NCBI GenBank assembly: GCA_029204225.1
Contig: CM055099.1
Location: forward strand, 40,561,131-40,625,130
Length of the DNA stretch: 64,000 nucleotides
Source: Diphasiastrum complanatum
Taxonomy: Eukaryota > Streptophyta > Lycopodiopsida > Lycopodiales > Lycopodiaceae
Direction: 5' to 3'
The notes under the pieces were generated by a model, which worked only from the letters and a program-made list of their open reading frames with translations, searched no databases and was not told the DNA's origin. Position numbers and translations under genes: made by a program. The number at the start of each line of letters is the position of its first letter. The first letter of the stretch is position 1. Below, in pieces: positions 48,301-58,394 of the stretch.

Positions 48301-50891
48301 TCCATTGCTACCGTACGCTCATTTTGTCACTGCCCTAGTGCATCGCTATCCTAGTCTTTTCATTGCTGCCCTACTCAATCCATCGTTGCTTGCCTGTCCA
48401 CCCTTTTCTCCTTGCTGCCTTAACCCAGTTTCATGATACCTAACTCCATTCTTCGGCCTCTTCTCTTCACATGATCTTCAAGCACAACTCGATGATCATA
48501 CGGTCAAAATCAACGACAATTATGTGACATATAATCCCAAATGACTAGTTTGCAAGCATGCTTTATTATGCAAGGGTACTAATTTCGACTGGTCTCCACT
48601 TTGTCAAGATGTTTTTCCACTCTAATGAGACATAAGCAATGCTGTTTGGCAAAGATTTTTTGTTTATTGGATTCTATATTATTGTTTTGATTTAGATCCT
48701 TTGACTTTTTAAATTTGTGACATTGGATATACTCGAATTTCACAAATAGATATGTTTTTTCCACTCTTCAAACTATTCTTGCCACTAATCTTGTTCTTGT
48801 TTTGTCATCTTTTAGTAAGTACTTTATTGTTTTGTTATCAAATTTATTCTCTCGTCGACCGTTGTCTCTATCATTATGGGGATCTTTGCATTCCTAGTCG
48901 TATGGATATTTTTTCTAAGTTTTCATCTGATGCCCATTGTTCTCGGGTCGGTGGTCGCTATGGTTTTTAGAAATCTTTTGCTTGGTTGAAGCCTTAGAAA
49001 TCGTATGGAATCTGATATGGTCACTCTCATTCATAGTTGTATTTTTGTGCTCATAATGAGTTCTCTCATGGTAAGTCTCTTGGGCTTCTTTGGCATTGGC
49101 CCATTCCACATCTTCACTAACTTGATATCTCTATGGATTTTATTTTGGGTAAACGGGTACATTTTCTTTTTGTGAATTCTACCCTTACATCCGAGTTATG
49201 TGCTCAAGGAAGATGTGACTACCTTTGTACCTTTAGTATTAGAGAAAATTGTCAACTTCCTTTGACATCAGCTGAGAAATTGTATGGTTTTTGAATATCT
49301 GGTACGTTGGAAAGGAAAGTCACATGGTGAGGACACTTGAGAAAGGGAAGACCTGAACTTTCCTACTTTGCTCCCTTTAGGAGGAGGTTCTTAAAGGGTG
49401 AGGGAATGTATTGTATCTGCAAGAACACGCAAAGACTAACTTGAGGTGATGATATTGCTATACGAGATGGAATGTTGGTCTGGAGCTATAGATCGATTTG
49501 GTGCCACGTGTCAGTATCATGTGCAAGGCGACTCTTGTTTTTTTTTTTTGGTGATCCTTGTTAGTACGCTCAACTGACATGTGTTGATGATCCTAAGGCT
49601 TGTACTATGTATATAGAGAAGGATCTCCTTGGAATGGGTAATTCATTCTATTGAAAGATGGATGGTTCATTCACATGGTTAGGCTAGGATGATAGCTTCT
49701 CTAGTCTTGATTGTAATCATCTTTACTAGAATCGGATAAAGCCATGTGAAAAGAAAACATTAAAGGATATAATGGAAAGAAATGAATATACTACACATGT
49801 GAAGATTAGAATGATGGCAGATTTCAACAATACTGATGGAATGAAGTGACTTGTTGCATTGCTTTTGTTGACTAAATTTTACAAGTATATATAGTCATGG
49901 GATGTGATCTGTTCCTTTCATGATTCAATTGTACCTGCATTATCTAATATATTATTCTAAATATCTTCAGTGAGTTAGACTACTCATTGTATCCAACTTT
50001 CAACAGCTTGCAGCTCATCTAATCCAATCTTAATAATTTTGGCGGTAAAACATAGTCTTTGGATAATTTTTGTCAATTGACTATTGACCTCTTGATCGTT
50101 GCTGAATATTGAAATTTCCAACTTTTTCTCATTACAATCTTCTTTGGGTCCATTTTCCAAAGGGCATCTAGATTTACTAGGTATTCAACTAAGATAAGCT
50201 GTCGTGATCCTTAATTAGATGAAGCCGCATTGTGTATTTTGCAAAGAGATTTTCTTACATATTGACTTGTTATTGGCAATAAGCAAATTAGATGCCCTAA
50301 GCACTATCATGCATGCTCATGGAAGGATGGAAAAGTTCTTGATGCCGACAAAGCAATAAACGAGTTGTTACAAGATGGTGCTCAAGTGGAGATAGATTTT
50401 TCCAGTTAAAACTTTGATGCCTACGCTCTACTTTCAATCACTAAGCAATTCTATCACCCAATAAAAATAACATGTATCATGATGTAGTCATATATTTAGT
50501 GATATTTGTTCGCTAATGTTGAAGGCCTAACATGTCAAATTTGCCTCTTTTTTATTGGGCCTCCTCAATAAGTTCTCTCAATAACCTATATTTTCATGGC
50601 CGAGGTTTATCTGAATGATCTGATGCTTTCTTCCTCTATAAAAACATGCCCATAATCTATTAAAAATTACTGTGTTTTTGGTACATTGGTAGCAATTTAG
50701 TCATTTTATCTTTTTTCATGACGTGAAAGAGCATTAAGGGTTTTTATGTGTTATTGTCTTTGTTATGTGCCGAATATCTTGGATAAATTCAGGGGGGCCT
50801 GAGGCTTTTACTGTCAAGTGGGATGGAAAGCCACCTGCAAAAGTTTTATGGATGCAGGCATTGAATCCAATTGAATTGCTGAAATCTAAAA
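42315..50891 (+). CDS. Unrecognised gene, at least six exons, transposon-filled introns
   Basis: Exons by hand splicing: 42315-42329, 42545-42674, 42920-42963, 43070-43083, 50292-50404 and 50793-50891. The frame stays open across all five junctions, giving 138 codons plus one base, and the last donor (A|GTAAGT) shows the gene continues to the right. The start reads [22 protein letters not shown], followed by [20 protein letters not shown], then [32 protein letters not shown] and [20 protein letters not shown]. The product looks like a small soluble protein without signal peptide or membrane span. I do not recognise the family. Weak points are the 14-nt fourth exon, the acceptor at 50,291 and the GTTAAA donor at 50,405. 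Intron 4 is 7.2 kb and contains a Copia element. The following intron appears to hold nested Gypsy elements and leaves the window. Confidence 0.6.
43070..43083 (+). other. Candidate 14-nt microexon of the unrecognised gene
   Basis: GTATCTGTTGTAAG lies between an ATCAG acceptor and a GTAAAT donor. Its length (2 modulo 3) is what is needed to join exon 3 (phase 0) to the exon at 50,292 (needs phase 2), so the frame supports it. Confidence 0.45.
43676..44939 (-). pseudogene. Copia reverse transcriptase and RNase H start (intron 4 element)
   Basis: Motifs: [21 protein letters not shown] (upstream of RT), [32 protein letters not shown], then [10 protein letters not shown] where YVDD is usual, so the Tyr of the catalytic box is replaced by Ser. 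Then [25 protein letters not shown] and the RNase H piece [20 protein letters not shown]. The protein stops soon after SSTKA. Confidence 0.88.
44940..46037 (-). pseudogene. Copia integrase (intron 4 element)
   Basis: The core frame 46,037-45,540 has [10 protein letters not shown], where HTDLCGP is usual, so the first catalytic Asp is replaced. Next come [14 protein letters not shown]-like wording, FRSGGEY (the usual RSDRGGEY lost two residues including an Asp) and the Glu-bearing [15 protein letters not shown]. The C-terminal part continues with [19 protein letters not shown] (45,524-45,273). Confidence 0.85.
46030..46613 (-). pseudogene. Copia protease and GAG-pre-integrase (intron 4 element)
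   Basis: The frame 46,613-46,299 has [20 protein letters not shown] and [17 protein letters not shown], typical of the Copia aspartic protease and the segment after it. The catalytic DSGAS is readable only in a shifted frame near 46,530. Below 46,300 comes [10 protein letters not shown] and CVLGKHH, the GAG-pre-integrase zinc region. Confidence 0.8.
46620..47451 (-). pseudogene. Copia gag (intron 4 element)
   Basis: The gag start at about 47,451-47,430 has [20 protein letters not shown], followed by the [11 protein letters not shown] box. Near 46,690-46,735 a CCHC knuckle, [13 protein letters not shown], is recognisable although a stop falls before its last Cys. A lysine run comes from a CTT repeat at 46,800-46,824 on the plus strand. 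The middle is frameshifted. Confidence 0.8.
47702..47713 (-). other. Primer-binding site of the intron 4 Copia
   Basis: The plus strand reads CTCTGATACCATG, the complement of a Met-tRNA type TGGTATCAGAG site. It lies between gag and the presumed 5' LTR. Confidence 0.75.
47714..48100 (-). repeat. Presumed 5' LTR of the intron 4 Copia
   Basis: It lies directly outside the primer-binding site. The outer end cannot be fixed because no second LTR copy is available for comparison. Confidence 0.4.
48101..50291. other. Rest of intron 4, nothing identified
   Basis: Contains AT-rich DNA and C/T-biased patches near 48,100-48,400. A region near 49,780-49,870 resembles 43,195-43,310 (shared ACTACACATGTGAAGAT), so both sides of the Copia may carry related sequence. 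Confidence 0.4.
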
Positions 50892-51602
50892 GTAAGTCAA
50901 TTTTTGGAAATGAATGATTATTCCAGCCCTATTTTGTCTAATATTGAGTAGGTACCATTCATAAACTTTTGACAATTTGTTTTTGCAATATGTCTGTGGC
51001 AAAATTCAGATCATGTGATTTCATTATAGCTGCTTGTATATGTAGTGAGGAGTAAGAACTACATTTATCAGAGAAATTCACCTTTTGTTATCGATGCATC
51101 TCAAGCTATATTTCAATATTTTGCACTTGGGTAGACAAACAAGAAATTGGTGATCTTATGGGTAGATTTTTTTTGAGGATATTTAAACATTTTTCGGTTA
51201 GGGAGTCGGTGTGTGCTAGTCCTTGCTCAAAGACATGCCTTGTTCTTACCATTGGAGCTCTCTCTTTTAAGTGATTCCCATATCCAATGTTCTTGGTAAG
51301 GCCTTATAAGTAGATGTGGCAAATGAAAAGAATGAGCTATTTATTATCACTGGACCTCTAGACCATATCAGCCCTCGAGGTCTCATTTAGTTTTGACATT
51401 ATGGTTACTTCTTTGTTAATAGGCCCCCCTAATGGAGTTATAGGCTATGTATGCACAATACCTTGGGCCTTGGGCCCTTGGCCTATTATTTGACATTATA
51501 GTCAATGCTTTGGGCACTTGGGCCTCAAGACTCGACATTTTTTTACTATTTCAAAATTCAATTATTTTGGCTAATGTTGATTTTTGGACTCTTAAGCAAC
51601 TA

Positions 51603-52006
51603 AGTTATGGACTCGGCTCATTACATTCGCCACGTCCATTTTACATTTACTTTACTTTATGCATAAGCAGGCCTTGGGCCCTTTTTTTTTTCATTATTGA
51701 CACTTAGACTATATGGTTGGCCTTGGCCCTTATTTTTCATTATTGGGACATATTACTGGAGAGTGGGGGCCGTCTTGGAGGGCGCACTATTATCCATCCC
51801 AGTTGGGCCCTAGCCACTGGAAGCTTCCTGTTAGGGCTTCTTCTAGGCTATAAGTAGGGAATCTGTGTCATTTGTTACTCATCTGATGATATTGATCTCT
51901 CTCTTTAGTCTCCTTAATCCCTCTTTCCTGCTTTCTAGGGTTAAGTCTTGCTTATGTGATGCTTTCACAGTTTAGCTCTAGATCAGTTGTGGTTTCATTC
52001 GTAACT
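51603..52006 (+). repeat. 5' LTR of plus copy, termini AGTTA...TAACT
   Basis: 404 bp, beginning AGTTATGGACTCGGCTCATT and ending ATTCGTAACT directly before the primer site. A TATA-like CTATAAGTAGG lies near 51,848. By eye about nine tenths of positions match the LTR of the minus copy. Confidence 0.88.
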
Positions 52007-52018
52007 TGGTATCAGAGC
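52007..52018 (+). other. Primer-binding site of plus copy
   Basis: TGGTATCAGAGC, the standard initiator-Met tRNA complement, starts directly after the LTR's terminal TAACT. Confidence 0.92.
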
Positions 52019-53255
52019 ACTTTCCTGAGCAATTGGGAAGTGGTATTTTGCTTTTCGATTTCTTTTCAAATTAATTGGATTTTCGAATTTTTTGTTGTGA
52101 TTTTATTTGCAGGTTACAGGATCTTCTTTTCAAGGGGATGTAATCTGTAATATCTCTCTATCTCTCTTACTGCCTCCCATCGTTGCTCTTCGGCCCTTGT
52201 CTCTCCCACAGACATCATTGGATCTGTTGGTACATCGTTGCCCTATATCTCCTTGCCTCCATCGCAACCTTATCTCTAGCTTGGTCCCCGTCCTTCCTAC
52301 GTTACCTCCTAGCTTAGTTTCAGTGATCACCTCCTAGATGCCTTCCTCTTATCTAGCTCTACCTCCTCCCCTCACTCCATCGCTGAAACGCCTGTCTTCT
52401 CTAGCTGGAATCTGGCTGATCCTACCCACATCTCTGTCTTTCTATTGACCAGCGCTCCTCTCCCCATCCCTCACCTCCAACGCAACTCTAACACTCAGCC
52501 GCTAAGAAACAAATCCTACCCTCTATCACTCATCTGCCTACGTACCTCTTCCTACTTCATTGATCGCTCCTCCATATCCACCCTACTACCTTCTGCCTCA
52601 ACAACTCTGCTTCTCTCATCTTTTCCTACCTTTGAGGGAGCACTTCATCTTTCCACAACTGTCATTGCTGCCATTTCCTGAGCCATCTATTCTTCCTATA
52701 CCTGCCTACTTCTGATTTACTTCAATCTTTCACTTCTCTCTTCTCTCTTCATCGTTGTTCCTAGTTGCCTTGGGGATCTACAGATTGTTGGAAATTTCAA
52801 CCAATCTCCTCATTTTATTTTTGCCGGCTATTGGCAGCATCCGACGTTCTTCTCCATTTCATTTTGATTACATTACCTCTCGAGGTAATCATTGCTGCCT
52901 TTTGTAGTCTCTTTTTACATTACTATTGTTTTAGTGTGATACTGTTTTGTTAAGATCTCATGTTCAATTTCATTCCGTTACGATTTAGAAAAAAATAAGC
53001 AAGGCAAACATTTTGGATCCTTCATTATATGCTTTTCTTTTACGGTTTCTCCTTAACTTGATTCTTAGTTACCTGTCAATATTTGAGTGTATTCTGGTTT
53101 GCCTTTGACTTTGATTCATTTTTTAATGTGATTCTGTTTCCATTTTCTGTTACAACGCTTGGTAAAAAAATAAATTAATAAAAAAAAAAACCACCCAAAT
53201 TATTTGCATCATTGTGTTACGTATTCTTTTTCTTATTTTTGATTTATTTTTTATC
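52019..53255 (+). other. Leader of plus copy
   Basis: About 1.2 kb, C/T-rich, without recognisable domains and without the 80-bp repeats found in the leader of the minus copy. Confidence 0.5.
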
Positions 53256-53876
53256 ATGACTTCTGATTTTCGGTCTCTATCCCCTTTAGATTATCTTTTT
53301 ATTTTTAATAGTGATATACCATCTGAACATATGTTCGACAAATGGGTTACACGTCTTCAGTATTTCTTTGATATTTCTCGGCCAACTTGTCCAGGTCCTC
53401 TTAAGATTCTTGATGCAATTTATCTCTTAAAGGGTTCTGTTAGGTCGAAGTGGTTTGACTATCTCCATTCTCATCCGCCTATCTCTGAGTGGCATGACTT
53501 TCTACCTGTACTTCGTCTTCTTATATTTTCCAATGATGATTCTGCATTTGTTCCTCCTCTCGCTCTTATGAGTGGTATTATAGGTCTCGAGAGTTCTACT
53601 CCTTCTGATTCCCCTCGAGAGCATTCTTCCATATGCGAGGTTCCATTTTCTTGTGCAGGACAAATAGAGATAGAGTCACACATTTCTAGCGATTCACATG
53701 AGGTTGATTCACACATTGCTAGTGATACACATGAGGATTATTCTATATCACAAAGTCTGAGCGAGTTGCCTGATTTACTTGAGATAGTTATTGATCTACC
53801 TGAGCTCGTCATTGTATCCCATAGTGAGTCAGAGTCACATATACAGGTTCCTACTGATGCTGATTCACACATATAG
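53256..53876 (+). pseudogene. Short gag-like frame of plus copy
   Basis: An ATG at 53,256 (MTSDFRSLSPLDYLF) opens a frame whose pattern FDKWVTRLQYFFDIS, LKILDAIYLLKGSVRSKWF and EWHDFL resembles the retrotransposon gag fold. After it comes an acidic, Ser/His-rich part with repeated SHI-SD-HE words, then LLEIVIDLPELVIVSHSE, shared with the minus copy. An in-frame TAG at 53,874 separates it from the protease frame. This gag differs from the gag of the minus copy. Confidence 0.65.
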
Positions 53877-53879
53877 GTT

Positions 53880-54804
53880 GTGGCTGATATGGTCCTTGAT
53901 ATTGATATAGCATGCTATGATACTATTGACGATGTCGTTGCATGCTTTGATGGTGCTACTGATGTTGTTGCATGCTATGATATTGTTCCATGCTATGATA
54001 TTGTTCCATGCTTTGATACTAATATAGTATGCCTTGCTACTATTGCCGATGTTGTTGCATGCTTTGATATTGTTGTTGAGTACTTTGATGCTACTCATGT
54101 TCCTGAGCGCCACGCTATAGATGTTGTCGCCTATGCTCCTTATTTCGATATTATTCATGGGTTTACGGTTGCTCTTTCAGATGCTTTGGCTACTCCAGTA
54201 GATCTCCATATGGCATATGGTTATACATTTCATGATGGTCCTATTGTATACTCACTAGCTTATTTTGCTGATACCCGTCTAGATGAGTATGCGGTTTTTC
54301 TAGATGCATATTTAGGCCAGAACTTATCAGTGGATGCTTCTATTATTATGCCTACGTATGTTGTTCCATTTGTGGATCATATTATTCTAGATGTGGGGCG
54401 AGAGTATATTGCTTTAGTGGATACATGCAGTACACATTCATTTATTAGCAGTTACATTTCGACCAGGATTGATGCTACACTTGTTCCTGCTTCCCAGCCT
54501 CTCAATTTAAGGTTGCTCGTTCCCATTCTTTTCCCAGTTCTCAGATGTTTCAGGCTTGGATTATCGCATTGGTGATTTTTTTGGTCAGGCAGATTTCTAC
54601 ATCATTCCTCTGGAGCGCTATGACATTATTTTTGGTGCAGACTGGTTTTCTTCACTTGGTATTGTTGCTGTGGATCTCTCTCAGCAAACACTTTCCTTTA
54701 CTCATGCTGGTATTGATTCCCAGGGTGACTATCAGTTGGTTACCGGAAAGCAGTTTATGCGTAGCCTGCCAAAGGCTCAGGATGCAGCTCATCTTTCCAT
54801 TTAG
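53880..54804 (+). pseudogene. Aspartic protease region of plus copy
   Basis: The frame 53,880-54,575 begins with a run of short repeats (ACYD, PCYD, PCFD) and reaches the protease active-site region ALVDTCSTHSFIS (54,414-54,452). The usual motif is D-T/S-G-S; here Gly is Cys. After a frameshift near 54,550 the frame 54,556-54,804 gives DYRIGDFFGQADFYIIPL and IIFGADWFSSLG, the second half of a Gypsy protease. A TAG at 54,802 is followed in the same frame by the unrecognised region. Confidence 0.78.
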
Positions 54805-54822
54805 AGTACATCTGTTGCTGCT

Positions 54823-55683
54823 TTGCTTTCACCATCCGTGGGTCCTCTTCCTCAGGTTGATGTTGCTCCGGATTCACAGGTTGTTGATGCGTGCCTTGCG
54901 CCTATATGCCTTGATTCCCAGATATCATATTCAGTGGTCATTCCTGGTTTCATTGATATTGAGGCCGTATACCTTGGTGGTATTTCTACTATTGCTTTTG
55001 CGCATACCTCAGATAGCCCTCCTGGTTCGGTGGTTGGTGCAGTATCTTCTCCATTGGTCTCTATATCTCCATCTCTTGAGTCCGTTATGGCCAATGTTCT
55101 TGCTGATTTCTATGGGGTTCTTCACGGGTCCACGTTTGATGGTTCTCTCGCTATTGGTGATCAGGTTGTATCTTCTTTCGCTTTACTCCATGGATCTCTG
55201 CTTGAGGTTTGTGATCTGCCTCATGATATTTCTACGGTTCCTTACATGATTCATGCGCCTTTGGCCTTATTGTTACATATTTTCCATCCAAGGATGCTCC
55301 ATATCGCTTGGTCTCCGATGCTGAGTTGCCACTTTGTTTTGGTGTTCCGAGACCATCAAAGTACCTTGAGAGAGTTCCTTCTCCTCTCTTGGATAGTTTT
55401 TGGGGATGTTGCTGCCATATACTTCAGTGTTGCTCATATGTGCTTTGATACTCATTTCCAGCTACACGTGGATATTGCTCCGATGCTTGCTACTGATGTT
55501 GCAGATCCCGTTCCTCGTTCCAGTGCATTTCTTCTATTCCTCACTTGTGCGCCTAGTGTGTGCTTTGGGATTACACTTGTGGCCAGTTCCGATGGGTCAT
55601 CCGCTTCTCCATCCGTTTTTGGTGTATCCTATGATGGATTGGTATGTCCATATGAGGTCTTTCTGGATGAGTTTTTTGGCTAA
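54823..55683 (+). CDS. Unrecognised internal frame, plus copy
   Basis: 286 codons open in the same frame as the second half of the protease. The beginning is Ser/Val/Pro-rich (SVGPLPQVDVAPDSQ), followed by DFYGVLHGSTFDGSLAIGDQ, a hydrophobic and aromatic stretch and FGVSYDGLVCPYEVFLDEFF. It has no RT motif (no Y-x-DD or FGL-NAP). The minus copy has the corresponding frame at 60,874-59,771, with an extra ~370 bp in the middle that is missing here. Function unknown. It sits where RT should be. Confidence 0.55.
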   Translation: MLSPSVGPLPQVDVAPDSQVVDACLAPICLDSQISYSVVIPGFIDIEAVYLGGISTIAFAHTSDSPPGSVVGAVSSPLVSISPSLESVMANVLADFYGVLHGSTFDGSLAIGDQVVSSFALLHGSLLEVCDLPHDISTVPYMIHAPLALLLHIFHPRMLHIAWSPMLSCHFVLVFRDHQSTLREFLLLSWIVFGDVAAIYFSVAHMCFDTHFQLHVDIAPMLATDVADPVPRSSAFLLFLTCAPSVCFGITLVASSDGSSASPSVFGVSYDGLVCPYEVFLDEFFG

Positions 55684-56345
55684 AATTTTTCAGTTGGGGC
55701 CTCTACTATTTCTACATTTGTTGATACTGTTTTCATGCATCATGTCTTTTTAGATGATGCATTGATTTCTTGGACCTTCTGGAGCTTTTGGCATGCTGCT
55801 CTTCTCGTAATATGGGCCTTGAGGGTACCGTGTGCCATTGCTACTTCTCATATATGGGCCATATGGATACCTTGGGCTTTTGACCATGCTGGTGCACATT
55901 TCTCCATTTAGCTATCCTTTGTCAGGATGATCTCTTTATGCTCCATGTTTCCTGGCATATTGCTTGCTTTTCCATGCTTCTACAGCATGCCTGTCATCCT
56001 GCTTATGCTCCTACTCCTTGGTGCTGGTCTTCCGATGCTGCTATCTTTTCTTGGGGCACCTATATCACTGAGTTTGCACATATGGTTGATGGTTACGTGT
56101 ATAATGTGGCTATTCGCGATGAGTGTCCATCTCTTTCCAGTTTCCTTATTGGCTTCCCGTTGCTGCTGCAGTTCTACCTTTTCAGGCTTTTTGAATACCT
56201 TGGTATGATGTCCCTATCTTTTGGGCTGAGCCTCTACTATCTTGGGCATTACAGATACCTTGGCATTCCTGGTTGCTGGTTGATCTTCTTCTGGTTCCTT
56301 GGCATTCCTGGCTGTTCCATATTGCTTGAGATATCCATGTAAGGT
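55684..56345 (+). pseudogene. Trp-rich continuation of the internal frame, plus copy
   Basis: Same order as in the minus copy (SWTFWSFWHAAL, WHIACFSMLLQ, HPAYAPTPWCWSS, AIFSWGTY, EFAHMVDGYVY), but broken by the TAA at 55,681 and by frameshifts. The word TTCCTTGGCATTCCTGG repeats near 56,260-56,310. It ends at the truncation point. Confidence 0.5.
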
Positions 56346-56479
56346 GACTCCTCATCTGATGTAAAAACTGATGTATCCGGTGGAAAATAACAAATGGCCA
56401 TAAAAAGGTCCCGATCCAAGCTTATCAAACCACGATCCCCCCTAATCCAAATATAGTGGGCCCGCTTAACCCTTGAGTC
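56346..56479. other. Junction between plus copy and outer Gypsy
   Basis: A short stretch without recognisable domain between the truncated plus-strand element and the 3' portion of the minus-strand outer Gypsy. The exact break is not visible. Confidence 0.3.
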
Positions 56480-57916
56480 AACTGACCCTCAATCACTACA
56501 GTTTGAACTTGCTTGGGTAATACAAGCTTAGAATCCTCAACGTCATCTGACGTATACTCAGACTCATCATCATCCTCAACGGAAGCTGTCGTATTCTTGG
56601 ATGAATTGGCACCAGCCCCGGGAACTGGTTCTGGAGTTTGTAACTGTCTGCTCTGGACTGAGTTCTAGATAATAGAGAAGAATGCATCATGCTGGCACTT
56701 CCCTCTCAAGGACTCGAGTAACTCACTACGAATCTGAGTAAAACTCAGCTCGTTTATCATAGGCATTCTACTAAGTGCATTTGCTACTATGTTAAATTTC
56801 TCCCGTCTATATTTGATAGACATATCAAACTCTTGCATTAACTCAGCCCAACGAGCTTTTCGACCTCTGAGCTCAGGCTGATTGCAAAGATATCTGAGAC
56901 TTTCATGGTTTGTCAGGACCTCAAAGTTGGCACCATAATGCCTCCAAGTTTTAAGGGCATGACTATGGCGAAGAGTTCCTTTTCATAGTCACTGTACCTA
57001 GTCTGTGCTGGCTCGAGTTTTTTACTCTCGAACGCAGCTGGTCATCCACTCTGAGTTAGTACAACACCAACTGCAATGTCGCTAGCATTTGTTTCGACCA
57101 CAAATGTCTGATTGGGGTCGACGACTTTTAAAACTGGTGCTGTGGCTAAGGATGTTTAGAGAGCATCAAAGCTCTCCGGCTGTGCGGACTCCCAAATGAA
57201 CTCCTTTCCCTTCCCCTTAAGAAGATTTGTCATGGGAACTGCTATCTGAGCATATTCCTTGACAAATTGCTTGTAATATCCCGCCAAACTTAGAAAGATC
57301 TGAAGCTCTAAAATATTATGAGGTCTCAGCCAACTGAGTATGGCTTTGACCTTATTAGGGTCCATCGTAATCCCATCTGCCGAGATAATGTGACCCAAAT
57401 AAGCTACTTCTTCAATAAAGAATTCACACTTAGGTTTCTTAGCATAAAGCTTATGTTTTCTAAGCAGTCAAAACACCTTTCTGAGGTGGTAAGATGCTCC
57501 TTCCTCGTTTATAGTAAACGAGGATGTCATCTAAAAATACGACTACTAGACGAGGATGTCATCTAAAAATACGACTACAAACTTACCCAAGTATGGTCTG
57601 AGGACACTGTTCATCAAGGTCATAAAGGTAGCTGGAGCATTTGTGAGCCCAAATGGCATCACCTTGAACTCATAATGACCATGACGAGTCCTAAACGCTG
57701 TTTTCGGGACATCTTCCGACTTTATACGGACTTGATGATATCCCGATCTAAGGTCAATTTGACTGAAAAACTTAGCCCCGTTGAGTTGATGAAACAACTC
57801 GTTTGCCCGAGGCATTGGGTACTTATTCTTAATTGTGACTTTATTGAGGGCTCTGTAATCTACGCAAAGACGCATAGACCCCTCTTTCTTTTTCACCAAA
57901 AGGACTGGTGAGGCCC
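56480..57916 (-). pseudogene. Outer Gypsy element, left part: RT, RNase H
   Basis: From high to low coordinates: [20 protein letters not shown] (57,911-57,840), [26 protein letters not shown] and VFLDD (RT). Then GHIISADGITMDPNKVKAIL and FLSLAGYYKQFVKEYA (57,398-57,156). Then a broken RNase H (57,150-56,780) with LRYLCNQPELRGRKARWAEL and YRREKFNIVANALSR, where the usual ADALSR Asp is Asn. An acidic connection follows to about 56,480. RT continues on the other side of the inserted element at 63,932-64,000. There are several stops and a 32-bp duplication in the catalytic box. Confidence 0.9.
57518..57579 (-). repeat. 32-bp tandem duplication of the RT catalytic box
   Basis: The word ACGAGGATGTCATCTAAAAA, complement of the FLDD codons, starts at 57,518 and again at 57,550. 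The period of 32 is not a multiple of three, so the frame breaks directly after the first FLDDILV. Confidence 0.92.
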
Positions 57917-58348
57917 AGTTACGAATAAAGCCACAACTGATCTAAAGGTAAGCCATGAAAGCATCACATAAGCAAGACTTAAGCTATGAAAGCAGCACAT
58001 AACCAAGACATAACCCTAGAAAGCAGGAAAGAGAGAGATTAAGGAGACTAAAGAGAGAGATCAATATCATCTGATGACACAGTTTCCCTACTTATAGCCA
58101 AGAGGAAGCCCTAAAAGGAAGCTTCCGGTGGCTAGGGCCCAACTGGGAGCGAAAATAGTGTGCCCTCCAAGAAGGCCCCCACTCTCCAGTAATATGTCCA
58201 AATGGCCTAATAATGAGTAATAAGGCCAAAGGCCAACCATATAGTCTAAGTGTCACTAATGAATAAAAAAGGGCCCAAGGCCTGCTTATGCATAAAGTAA
58301 AGTAAATGTAAATGGACGCGGCGAATGTAATGAGCTGAGTCCATAACT
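57917..58348 (-). repeat. 3' LTR of minus copy
   Basis: 432 bp. In element orientation it starts AGTTATGGACTCAGCTCATT and ends TTTATTCGTAACT. A purine-rich GCCAGGGAG directly precedes it in the element. Confidence 0.92.
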
Positions 58349-58394
58349 CTCCCTGGCACAAAAAAATAGACCCAACTGCCGAAAAGAAACTGGA

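Larger units (their letters stand above)
51603..56345 (+). mobile_element. Gypsy-like non-autonomous element, plus copy, 3'-truncated
   Basis: Starts with an LTR (51,603-52,006) that closely matches the LTRs of the minus copy at 57.9-63.9 kb. A primer site, a long leader, a short gag-like frame, an aspartic protease and the same unrecognised Trp-rich reading frame as in the minus copy follow. It ends near 56,345 where the matching sequence stops. The integrase C-terminus, chromodomain and 3' LTR are missing. RT, RNase H and integrase core motifs are absent. Confidence 0.8.

Noticed and set aside
48101-48400. Plus frame rich in Ser/Leu/Phe
   Set aside because: Pyrimidine-rich low-complexity DNA inside an intron, with no domain and no start or splice support.
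54545-55249. Leu-rich 234-codon plus frame resembling a membrane protein
   Set aside because: It is the +1 shadow of the protease/unknown-region frame. T-rich coding DNA gives Leu/Phe-rich shadows here and at 55,400-56,208 and 61,191-60,655.
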